DNA from: Porifericola rhodea
Lineage (GTDB): Bacteria; Bacteroidota; Bacteroidia; Cytophagales; Cyclobacteriaceae
Length of the DNA stretch: 64,000 nucleotides
Direction: 5' to 3'
NCBI RefSeq assembly: GCF_030506305.1
Contig: NZ_CP119421.1
Span: 1,418,354-1,482,353, forward strand
Shown here: in pieces, positions 47,514 through 57,049 of the stretch
Layout: the number at the start of each line of letters is the position of its first letter
Numbering within the stretch: the stretch's first letter is position 1
Translations under genes and position numbers: made by a program
The notes under the pieces: generated by a model
Told to the model about the DNA's origin: nothing
Databases searched by the model: none
The model's input: the letters and a program-made list of their open reading frames with translations, nothing else

Positions 47514-50500
47514 TTAAAATGTAACATTTAAGCCAAGCAAAAATGTTCTTGCCTGAGGATAAGGGGTGTAGTCTATACCAAAAGATGGTATATCATTTAA
47601 AGCCTTATTGACATTTACCTCAGGGTCTTGTCCACTATAATCTGTAATGACAAACAGATTCTGTCCGGTAACATATGCTCTCACTCCTGATAAGAATTCA
47701 ACATTGTCAACATTAAAATTATATCCTAATGTCATGTTTTGAAGCCTTACGAACGATGCATCTTCTAAAAAACGAGTAGATACTTCAGGAGCATTAGCCC
47801 GTGACTCACCGTTTCCGATAACATCTTTAGTTACATTATTTCCACCACCAAGCGCACCAGCTGTAAAATAAGCGTTTTGAGTGTTATTATATACATATTG
47901 ACCAAATTGTCCTGCAAAGAAGATATTAAGGTCAAAATTGCCGTATTTAAAATTGTTAGTAAAGCCTGTAGTTGCTTTTGGCAATGGAGCTCTACCCACA
48001 AATTGCTGAACATCACCTTCTGGATAAATGCTTTGCCCAGCATCGTCAAACCCACTGAATGGTCTCAGATAGTAAGCAAAAAGAGGCTGACCTTCTGCTA
48101 TACGTTGTGCAAAAGCTCCTGATAAGCCCTGACCGCTGATGGCTCCTGTATTTACCAAACTAGCAAAGTTTTCTACACGGTTATCGTTAAACGATGCGTT
48201 AGCAGAAAGTGACCAAGAGAAATTATTCTGGTCTACAATATCTGCGTCTACAGTGAACTCTACCCCTTCATTAATAATGTCTGCATCCAAATTCCTCCAA
48301 ATAAATTCTTGAGGAGCTGGCTGAGCACTAAATACCTGAAATAACAGATCATTAGTATTCTTTTTGTAATAATCAATTGATCCTCTTAGCCTATTATTAA
48401 TAAATCCCCAATCTAAACCTACGTTGATTTGAGAGGTAGACTCCCATTTAAGGTCAGGGTTAGGGAAAGCAACTGTTGACCTGCTACTATTATTGATTGT
48501 TACACCGGTAGGAGAAACGTTAAGCCCTTCTCCACTGTAGCGCTGTCGGTTTGTATATAAGTTACTTGGAATCTCTTGATTACCCGTGATACCATATCCG
48601 GCTCTAAGTTTCAGATCACTAAACGCTTCAGGAACAAAAAGCTCATCAGAAAGTCTCCACGCCCCCGCAAAGGAAGGAAATACTCCATATTTGTTGTTTC
48701 CTCCAAATCTGGTAGAACCATCGGCTCTAACAGTAGCAGTAATCAAATATTTGTCTGCAATATCAAAGTTAACTCTTCCAAAATACGATTGTAGCTCATC
48801 AACTCTATAAGAAGTGTTTCCTACAATTCCTCCATTGCCAGTAGTTTGATCTACAGCAGCCAGATTGTTGATAATTACATCTAAATCATTCACTCTGAAG
48901 CCAGCTGCCTGTAGTGTTTTTGTTTCTCTTTGAAACCTCTGATATGAGTACCCTAAAACGGCATCAATAGTTAAGTTATTAGAGACTTCTCTATTATATG
49001 AAAAGTAGTTCTCCATTAAAGTGTTAATGCTAACAATATCTTCGAAGGCAGAACGGCCCTGCCCTACAATTCCTTGAACAACAAGACCTGGAGAGTATCC
49101 TGCCTTACGGGTAGAAGCAGAACGATCTCCACCTAAAACAGTATTAAAAGAAAGATCGTCAGTAATTTTAAAATCGAAGGTTACATTACCTAATGCTCTC
49201 AGGGTATTAGTAAAGTCATCACTTAGCTCTAGAAAAGCTACAGGATTTAGTTCCGTTACGCTTCTTTGGTACAATTCTCCATCCTGATAAACCGGATAAG
49301 TAGGATTCAACTTAAGAGCAGCTCCAAGTAAGTCTCCCGTTGCACCTGCATTATCTGAAATAGGTACATTATCATCGCGAATATCAGATACTGTAATTTG
49401 AGTACTAATATTTAGACGGTCGTTGATAAAATTACCAGAACCGTTAAAGCGTGCCGTCAGCCTTCTTAGTCCACTTCTCTCTACGATACCTTCCTGATCT
49501 GTATAGCCTAAAGAAAGCCTATACTGTCCCATCTCATTGCCACCACTATATGAGAGGTTATGGTTATGCGTTACTGCTGTTCTAAAAATTTCATCTTGCC
49601 AGTCTGTATCTGCACCTAAATCAAGAGTAGCTAAAGCATCGTCCCCTGGAGACAGATTGTTAATGTCAGCATATGCTTCTACAAATTCGTCTGCATTAAG
49701 TAGGTCATACTTCTTACTAATATTACTTACACCTATGTTGTAGGAGTAGTTTAACGTTCCCTCTCCATCTTTACCTTTTTTGGTAGTAATAAGTACAACA
49801 CCGTTAGCACCGCGTGAACCATAAATAGCTGTAGCAGAAGCATCTTTAAGGATATCTATACTTTCTATATCGTTAGGATTTAGAAAGTTAAGCGGGTTTC
49901 TTGCCGAGGAGGTACCAAAACCTGTGTCTGCACCCCCACCGCTAATATTATCTCCTGCTAGTGGAACACCATCTACTACGAACAAAGGATTGTTGCCACT
50001 TCTTACCGAAGAGGTTCCACGAATTCTAATATTCACTCCTGCACCAGGCTCTCCGCTTGCCTGAGTGATTTGTACACCAGCAGCACGTCCCTGTATAAGT
50101 TGTTCAGGAGACACTACTACACCACCATTAAAATCTTCTGATTTCACTGAAGAAACAGCTCCGGTAGCATCTCTTTTTTCTTGAGTACCATAACCGATTA
50201 CTACTACTTCGCTAAGGGATTGAATGTCTGGGGCAAGCTCAATATCTATTGTAGATCGGCCTGCTATTGTAACCTCTTCACTTATATAACCAATAGATGA
50301 AAAAACGAGCACATCGTTGCCTTCAGGTACAGTTAAACGATAGTTACCATCCATGTCAGTTACTGTACCGGTAGAGGTGCCTTTTACCAGTACATTTACT
50401 CCCGGTAATCCTCCCTCTTCAGGAGCTGTTACTCTACCGGAAACTGTGGTCTGCGCATACGTAACGCTGGCGACGCAGAGTACACCGAGCAGCGTTAGGG

Positions 50501-50528
50501 CATACCTAAGCTGTGTAAAAATTCTCAT
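47514..50528 (-). CDS. SusC/RagA-family TonB-linked outer-membrane transporter
   Basis: 1004 residues. Signal peptide to about residue 25 (VTYAQ), then a carboxypeptidase-regulatory-like domain (about 27-105, 'VSGRVTAPEEGGLPGVNVLVKGT'), a plug (about 115-235, with the SusC-typical 'VVVIGYGTQEKRDATGAVSSV' region and 'IDILKDASATAIYGSRGANGV'), then a 22-strand-type barrel to the C-terminal Phe. No N-terminal STN/FecR-interacting domain is seen, so direct anti-sigma signalling is unlikely. It imports the unknown ligand of this locus with SusD. Confidence 0.97.
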   Translation of the reverse strand: MRIFTQLRYALTLLGVLCVASVTYAQTTVSGRVTAPEEGGLPGVNVLVKGTSTGTVTDMDGNYRLTVPEGNDVLVFSSIGYISEEVTIAGRSTIDIELAPDIQSLSEVVVIGYGTQEKRDATGAVSSVKSEDFNGGVVVSPEQLIQGRAAGVQITQASGEPGAGVNIRIRGTSSVRSGNNPLFVVDGVPLAGDNISGGGADTGFGTSSARNPLNFLNPNDIESIDILKDASATAIYGSRGANGVVLITTKKGKDGEGTLNYSYNIGVSNISKKYDLLNADEFVEAYADINNLSPGDDALATLDLGADTDWQDEIFRTAVTHNHNLSYSGGNEMGQYRLSLGYTDQEGIVERSGLRRLTARFNGSGNFINDRLNISTQITVSDIRDDNVPISDNAGATGDLLGAALKLNPTYPVYQDGELYQRSVTELNPVAFLELSDDFTNTLRALGNVTFDFKITDDLSFNTVLGGDRSASTRKAGYSPGLVVQGIVGQGRSAFEDIVSINTLMENYFSYNREVSNNLTIDAVLGYSYQRFQRETKTLQAAGFRVNDLDVIINNLAAVDQTTGNGGIVGNTSYRVDELQSYFGRVNFDIADKYLITATVRADGSTRFGGNNKYGVFPSFAGAWRLSDELFVPEAFSDLKLRAGYGITGNQEIPSNLYTNRQRYSGEGLNVSPTGVTINNSSRSTVAFPNPDLKWESTSQINVGLDWGFINNRLRGSIDYYKKNTNDLLFQVFSAQPAPQEFIWRNLDADIINEGVEFTVDADIVDQNNFSWSLSANASFNDNRVENFASLVNTGAISGQGLSGAFAQRIAEGQPLFAYYLRPFSGFDDAGQSIYPEGDVQQFVGRAPLPKATTGFTNNFKYGNFDLNIFFAGQFGQYVYNNTQNAYFTAGALGGGNNVTKDVIGNGESRANAPEVSTRFLEDASFVRLQNMTLGYNFNVDNVEFLSGVRAYVTGQNLFVITDYSGQDPEVNVNKALNDIPSFGIDYTPYPQARTFLLGLNVTF

Positions 50529-51093
50529 AAGCTGTTAATTAACTTGTGTAAATAAATGTATCCGGCTAACTCAGTTTCCGGACAAGTGTTTAATAAACTA
50601 ATACGAATTTATCAAAAACTAGACAAAAATAGCTATAAATAATGAGAGAACAATAGTTTTCTGCAGGCTCATTGAAATAGTCTTAATTTACAGCTTTTGC
50701 AAAAAGAAAGTCTACTTTTTAAATAATATATAGCGTAAAGCAATTTTCATTAAAAATTTTCCCACAATACGTACTATTTGTTACACCCACCTAAAATAAG
50801 GCTTTATAATTTTTTTTATAATGAGTAAACCTCCACCAGGCCCTTAATAAGAAACACCTAGGATGGATAATTTTTATGTAATATTTTATCTAAAAATTAC
50901 CATATTTCGGATAAAAAAATTTATTTTTGTGTAGCTAAATTTTCCGGGTATTATATAAATCTAGCTATACTTGCAATAAAGAGCTGTTTTAAATTTTACA
51001 AGGATTTAGAGCATATTTTACTTACATATATAAGAACATACAGCTGATTTTTAGTTAATTGTAGGTCAGCACAGTTCTGGAACTAACTAAACT
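50529..51093. other. Divergent A+T-rich intergenic region between susC and the beta-helix gene
   Basis: About 565 bp containing the promoters of both divergent genes. TATTTTTG at 50922-50929 fits TAnnTTTG on the plus strand but is 165 bp from the ATG and lacks a clear TTG. Near 50561-50582 TCCGG and CCGGA could form a short stem in the susC leader. No sigma, anti-sigma or SusR-like regulator gene is present. Confidence 0.4.
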
Positions 51094-53232
51094 ATGGCTA
51101 TGAAAAGTGCAATATTTTTTTCTTTAGCAGCCTGGCTTTGCTTAAGTCTTGGTGCATTTGCTCAAAATACTTACTATGTAGATGAAACAGGAGATGATAG
51201 TAGTGGCGACGGAAGCCAGGCAGCTCCCTGGAAAACTATAGCGTATGCTGTAGAACAGGCAAATGCTAATAGCACTATCAATGTATTAACAGGCACTTAT
51301 AATGAAGGTCCTATTCTTATAGACAAATCTCTGACAGTTTCCGGTATAGGTCAGACTGTTACAGTAATTGCTTCATCTGCTAACCCACTTTTTAGTATAG
51401 CAGGGAACAGCATTACTATAGAAGGCCTAAACCTACAACCTGCAACCTCTAAAAGTGGCATAGCCATACTGCTTAAAAAAGTAGAGGGAGAAGCTGTTGA
51501 TGGGATAAACATTGCACAGAATACTATTTCTGATTTTAATTCTGGAATTGTATTTGAAACTAATGCAGAGGTTACCAACCTTTCTATCTCCAACAATTTT
51601 ATTACTAATAATACCAATGGTATAGTAGTTGAAAACCTTGTAAACCTTGATGCGCAATCCAGCATCAGTAACAATAACTTGTCTAATAATGCCAACAAGT
51701 CTCTTATCAATAATTCTACTGTTTCTGTCATAAATGCTTCAGCCAACTGGTGGGGGGAAGCAAACCTAGGAAGCAGCGTTATTAAACCTAGTGATATTGC
51801 TGATAAAGTCACGGGTATAGCTAGAATAGACTACTCTCCTTGGCTTACTAACAGCAATGATTTGGAGACCGATCAGGAAGGCTTCCAAGGGTCTTTTATC
51901 AGTCTGGGTACTGTTAAAACTAATGTTAGCACAAATGCCCTTCAAGAAGCTTATGATATTCTGGAAACCAACCCTTTTGTAGAAAGCCAAATACAGCTAC
52001 ACCCCGCTGTTTTGGGTACAAGCTCAGCTATTTACAATGATTTCATAGTTGACACTAAAGCTTTTGTATTGAAAGCTCCTTCTGGAATACCATACATAAA
52101 TAAAATAACTACTAATGGTAGCAAACTAAAGGTTGAGAACACTGTAAAGGTTAATGACCTTGACCTTCAAGAAGGTAATATTGAAGTGCTTGGTCAGATC
52201 ACAACAAATAAAGATGCTACTTTTAGTGAAAGTGCAAATGCTTATATAACCGGAAATATAGTTCTAGAACCATTTAGCTTAGCTGCAGACGAATCATTTA
52301 ATTTTTTAGGGGTAGCTATCTCTCCATCAGAAGGCGCAGATCCACTTAATCAATTAACCATTAGAAGGACAACAGGAGAACCTGTTACATTAAATGATAA
52401 CAAGTCTATTAGTGTAAAATGGGATATCAGCGTAAACAATGGTGAGTTTTCGCCTAGAGACTTAACATTTACATGGAATACTCTTTATGATAATAGCTTA
52501 GACTTCGAGGTTGCTAACGCTGTAGTCTGGAAAAGAGAGGACGAAAGTAGTTCGTGGGAAGCAGTAACCCAAGATTTGGCAACTGTTGATAACAATATCA
52601 GATCTATCAGTGTAGCGAATGTTACATCTTTTTCGCAATGGACAGTTTCTAATGAGACCAATCCCCTTCCTGTAGAACTTACGCGTTTTTCTGCTTTTTT
52701 ATCAGAGCCACACGTTGAGTTGCAGTGGGAGACTGCTTCAGAAATTAATTCAAACTTCTTTGCTATAGAGCGTAGCGAAGATGGTAAAACTTTTGCCCAA
52801 ATTGGTAAACTTAAAGCAGCAGGCAAGTCTGATACTCCTTTACAATATAACTACATAGACGAGCAGGCTGCCAATCGCCTGTCTGGCTCAGTGTTTTATC
52901 GCCTACGTACTGTAGATTTTGACGGTTCATTTGAGTACTCTGATATTACTGTGGTTAATATTAATGGGGATGACCTGCCCATGATTACCGCCTATGCGCA
53001 TGCTAGCCAAAGCCACCTCAAACTTTTTACTCGTGCTATAGAGGCTGGCGATTATCAGCTCTGGATATCTGACCTGAGCGGACGCAAAGTCTATGAGCAG
53101 AATGTACAGCTTGATGCTAAAGAAGTTTACGAAATTAATGTAGGGCAGCTTCCTCAGTCTGTATACCTGATCCGCTGCGTGGGTAAAGAGCTGGCACTCT
53201 CTAGTAAATTTAGGGTGGAAGCCGGAAATTAA
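51094..53232 (+). CDS. Secreted right-handed beta-helix protein with T9SS-like C-terminal region
   Basis: 712 residues with signal peptide to about 24 (GAFAQ). Residues 26-250 are a DUF1565/parallel beta-helix domain starting 'YYVDETGDDSSGDGSQAAPWKTI', typical of surface proteins and polysaccharide-active enzymes but without visible catalytic residues. The middle (about 270-525) is beta-rich. From about 525 comes 'LPVELTRFSAFL', the linker that commonly precedes type IX secretion C-terminal domains, followed by a fibronectin-like unit and a final beta-sandwich ('LWISDLSGRKVYEQ', 'VYLIRCVGKEL') resembling a type A sorting domain. It is probably cell-surface or secreted and is transcribed away from susC; a functional link to that locus is speculative. 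Confidence 0.8.
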   Translation: MAMKSAIFFSLAAWLCLSLGAFAQNTYYVDETGDDSSGDGSQAAPWKTIAYAVEQANANSTINVLTGTYNEGPILIDKSLTVSGIGQTVTVIASSANPLFSIAGNSITIEGLNLQPATSKSGIAILLKKVEGEAVDGINIAQNTISDFNSGIVFETNAEVTNLSISNNFITNNTNGIVVENLVNLDAQSSISNNNLSNNANKSLINNSTVSVINASANWWGEANLGSSVIKPSDIADKVTGIARIDYSPWLTNSNDLETDQEGFQGSFISLGTVKTNVSTNALQEAYDILETNPFVESQIQLHPAVLGTSSAIYNDFIVDTKAFVLKAPSGIPYINKITTNGSKLKVENTVKVNDLDLQEGNIEVLGQITTNKDATFSESANAYITGNIVLEPFSLAADESFNFLGVAISPSEGADPLNQLTIRRTTGEPVTLNDNKSISVKWDISVNNGEFSPRDLTFTWNTLYDNSLDFEVANAVVWKREDESSSWEAVTQDLATVDNNIRSISVANVTSFSQWTVSNETNPLPVELTRFSAFLSEPHVELQWETASEINSNFFAIERSEDGKTFAQIGKLKAAGKSDTPLQYNYIDEQAANRLSGSVFYRLRTVDFDGSFEYSDITVVNINGDDLPMITAYAHASQSHLKLFTRAIEAGDYQLWISDLSGRKVYEQNVQLDAKEVYEINVGQLPQSVYLIRCVGKELALSSKFRVEAGN

Positions 53233-53265
53233 ACGCTCTTCATCCTGATTTTGAGGCCGTAAAGA

Positions 53266-53296
53266 TTGGAATCCAAGTGCTAAACATCTAATTTTG
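53266..53296 (+). promoter_or_regulatory. Candidate promoter of atpD-atpC
   Basis: TTG (53266-53268), 20 nt, then TAATTTTG (53289-53296), matching TTG-N17-23-TAnnTTTG, about 40 bp before the atpD ATG. Confidence 0.55.
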
Positions 53297-53333
53297 CGCC
53301 TTGAATCAGAAAGTTCATCTAACCTTATATTGA

Positions 53334-54842
<1,509 letters not shown>

Positions 54843-54856
54843 TTTTGCAACATTAT

Positions 54857-54880
54857 AGCAGGGAGTTATTTCCCTGCTTT
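54857..54880 (+). terminator. Hairpin between atpD and atpC
   Basis: AGCAGGGA (54857-54864) pairs perfectly with TCCCTGCT (54871-54878) and is followed by TTATTAAT. It resembles a weak intrinsic terminator or a message-stabilising hairpin between two genes whose products are needed at a 3:1 ratio. Confidence 0.55.
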
Positions 54881-54896
54881 ATTAATATCATAAAGT

Positions 54897-55142
54897 ATGC
54901 ATCTGACGATCATTACTCCAGATAAGCAGGTTTTTGACGGTGAGGTAGAAATGGCTACATTTCCCGGTAGCGATGGTTCATTTCAGGTATTAAATAACCA
55001 TGCTCCTTTAATTAGCTCATTAAGCAAAGGAAATATCAGCTACCGTACTAAAGACACTACTTCTTCCGTTTATGTAGAAGGCGGTGTAGTAGAGGTACTG
55101 AACAATAATATTTCGGTACTTGCCGAAAAAGCGTCTAAGTAA
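54897..55142 (+). CDS. atpC: F1F0 ATP synthase subunit epsilon, short form
   Basis: 81 residues covering only the N-terminal beta-sandwich of epsilon ('LTIITPDKQVFDGEVEM', 'GSDGSFQVLNNHAPLIS'). The C-terminal two-helix domain that inhibits ATP hydrolysis in E. coli (138-residue epsilon) is absent; the ORF ends cleanly with TAA before a terminator, so this is not a truncation by frameshift as far as I can see. It couples F1 to the c-ring. Confidence 0.93.
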   Translation: MHLTIITPDKQVFDGEVEMATFPGSDGSFQVLNNHAPLISSLSKGNISYRTKDTTSSVYVEGGVVEVLNNNISVLAEKASK

Positions 55143-55164
55143 GACTTACTGATTTAGAGAAGAG

Positions 55165-55191
55165 GCGGGCTTGAGAAAGCTCGCTTTTTTT
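55165..55191 (+). terminator. Terminator of atpD-atpC
   Basis: GCGGGCTT (55165-55172) pairs with AAGCTCGC (55177-55184; one G-U) around GAGA and is followed by seven T residues. It abuts the convergent gene ending at 55190. Confidence 0.85.
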
Positions 55192-55522
55192 ATGCGCTTT
55201 TACTTTCACTATCGTAACGCACTCCAAACAACTTAGCCATACCTTTAAACATACGCTTCTCGAACTTCCAGAAGAATTGGAACTGGCCAAAAACAAAGCC
55301 ATAAGCAAGTAGTACAAGCTGGTATACAGGTAAAACTGTTAACATATAGTATGGAACTTTAATCCAGGCAGAAGTTTGTTCGGTAATTCCTGCCAGTTTG
55401 TACAAGGGTTGTTTTAAAAACATTACTGTAAAGCCTGTACAGGCAAACACAATTAAAATAACGATAACCTGCCAGGTACTTTTAACTTCCCAACGAGATT
55501 GTAGATTCTGTATCCAGCCCAT
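55190..55522 (-). CDS. Small membrane protein (DUF6787-like)
   Basis: 110 residues with two long hydrophobic segments (about 17-37 and 56-80) and a basic, aromatic C-terminal tail ('FGQFQFFWKFEKRMFKGM'). It resembles the Bacteroidota-restricted DUF6787 family from memory. It begins four bases after the pseudouridine synthase gene stop on the same strand, so the two are probably cotranscribed. Function unknown. Confidence 0.75.
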   Translation of the reverse strand: MGWIQNLQSRWEVKSTWQVIVILIVFACTGFTVMFLKQPLYKLAGITEQTSAWIKVPYYMLTVLPVYQLVLLAYGFVFGQFQFFWKFEKRMFKGMAKLFGVRYDSESKSA

Positions 55523-55526
55523 TTGC

Positions 55527-56213
55527 TTACGAATTAATATTTTGAAAAGCCTCCCAATATGGTGTACTCGGCAGAGGTGCCGAAAAATGTACTTTCTCTT
55601 TTTTTACCGGGTGTATAAAGCTTAGGTGGCGAGCATGCAAAGCAATATTCTGGTCCGCATTAGGCGAAGGATAACCATACTTAAGGTCTCCCATAATAGG
55701 GCAACCCATAGAAGCCAACTGTGCACGAATCTGATGAGAGCGTCCGGTTAGAGGCTTTACTTCAAGTAAATATTGATCTTGTTTGTGCATTTTTAAACTA
55801 AACTCTAACTCCGCTCTTTTACTGTCCTGCACTTCTTTATTGTAGGTTTTGCTAATATTGCGCGTATTATCTTTGCGCATCCAATGAACCAGGGTGCTTA
55901 CTGACTGTGGCGGTTTTGAAGATACTATTGCCCAATAAGTTTTTTGAACTTCCTTTGTCTGAAAAAGCCTATTCATACGACTTAAAGCTTTAGATGTACG
56001 TGCCAGTACCAACACACCACTTACTGGCCTGTCCAGCCGGTGAACCACACCTAAAAATACCGCGCCCGGCTTATCGTATTTCTCTTTGATATAAGCTTTA
56101 CCAGCTTCTACAAGAGGTTCATCTCCCGTCTGGTCACCTTGTACCAGCATACCTGCTCTTTTGTTGACCACCAGCAGGTGATTGTCTTCGTATAATATAT
56201 CTAATTGTGGCAT
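55527..56213 (-). CDS. RluA-family RNA pseudouridine synthase
   Basis: 228 residues, a compact RluA/RluD-type synthase without an S4 domain. The catalytic motif HRLDRPVSG carries Asp61; 'LEVKPLTGRSHQIRAQLASMGCPIMGD' and 'IALHARHLSF' are further family motifs. It isomerises specific uridines in rRNA or tRNA; the target cannot be assigned from sequence. Confidence 0.93.
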   Translation of the reverse strand: MPQLDILYEDNHLLVVNKRAGMLVQGDQTGDEPLVEAGKAYIKEKYDKPGAVFLGVVHRLDRPVSGVLVLARTSKALSRMNRLFQTKEVQKTYWAIVSSKPPQSVSTLVHWMRKDNTRNISKTYNKEVQDSKRAELEFSLKMHKQDQYLLEVKPLTGRSHQIRAQLASMGCPIMGDLKYGYPSPNADQNIALHARHLSFIHPVKKEKVHFSAPLPSTPYWEAFQNINS

Positions 56214-56292
56214 GCTTAGATCAAAACTAAGAAGAATGCTATAACTTAAGTTCCTAAACTACGATTGCCTTTAAAACTATAGACTAAATTTT

Positions 56293-56330
56293 ACAAAAAA
56301 AGGCTGCTTCCACAACAGGAAAACAGCCTT
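56293..56330 (-). terminator. Terminator of the DUF4168 gene
   Basis: AAGGCTG (56300-56306) pairs with CAGCCTT (56324-56330), with an inner TTCC/GGAA extension. On the minus strand it is followed by a T run. Confidence 0.8.
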
Positions 56331-56354
56331 AATCTGATCTTGCTTATATGCAAA

Positions 56355-56879
56355 TTAGTTCTGGCTTTGATCTTTATTCTGATCTTCCTGAACCAGCTTC
56401 GTTATTTTTTCCTGTACCTCTGGGCTACTCTGGTAAGCCATCATAATCTGACGGTACTCATTAAACTGCATCCCTTCAGATTCTATAGCCTCAGCTATTT
56501 CTGACTGAGTCTCGCGCTGCACTTCCATCACCTTTTGAGCGGCCTGATTAAAGGTAGCCATCTCATCTGCGGTAGCGTCAGCTTCCTGATTAGGATCCTG
56601 CTGAGCAGTAGCAATTTCGTTGAACCTGTTAATATCCATGTTTTCTTCTTCAATCACCTGAATCATCTTCTGCTCAGCCTGCTGCTGTACTTCTACCACA
56701 CTTTTGTTAGCCTGGATAAAAGTTTTCAGTTCTTCCTCAGAAAAATCGGTCTGTACCTGTTGCTGCTGCTGGCCTGCTCCTGGTAGTGTCTGAGCATATG
56801 ACAGGTTACTAGCCCCAATTGCCGCTACTCCAAGAACTCCAAAAAGCAGGGCAAAAAATTTACGCTTCATAGTCTTCAT
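56355..56879 (-). CDS. DUF4168 exported protein
   Basis: 174 residues with a signal peptide to about 30 (LSYAQ). It is followed by a Gln-rich spacer and an all-helical Gln/Glu/Met-rich domain ('FSEEELKTFIQANKSVVEVQ', 'FNEIATAQQ', 'FNEYRQIMMAYQSSPE') that matches the DUF4168 pattern. Probably periplasmic; no function is established. A second in-frame Met lies at 56870. Monocistronic with its own terminator. Confidence 0.85.
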   Translation of the reverse strand: MKTMKRKFFALLFGVLGVAAIGASNLSYAQTLPGAGQQQQQVQTDFSEEELKTFIQANKSVVEVQQQAEQKMIQVIEEENMDINRFNEIATAQQDPNQEADATADEMATFNQAAQKVMEVQRETQSEIAEAIESEGMQFNEYRQIMMAYQSSPEVQEKITKLVQEDQNKDQSQN

Positions 56880-57049
56880 ACGATAGTCTTATTATTCTTA
56901 AAAATTTATACCTATAAACTACTAAAGAACAGGCTCAGTGTTGCTAAATAATTTCATTAAAATTGGATTTCTCCGATATTAATTGAAATAATCACATATT
57001 ACACCTGAATTCTTCAGTTGACTATCATACCAACTAGCTGTATTTGATT

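Noticed and set aside
50529-51093. CRISPR leader, origin or mobile-element remnant in the large A+T-rich gap
   Set aside because: No direct repeats, DnaA-box clusters, terminal inverted repeats or transposase fragments could be seen.
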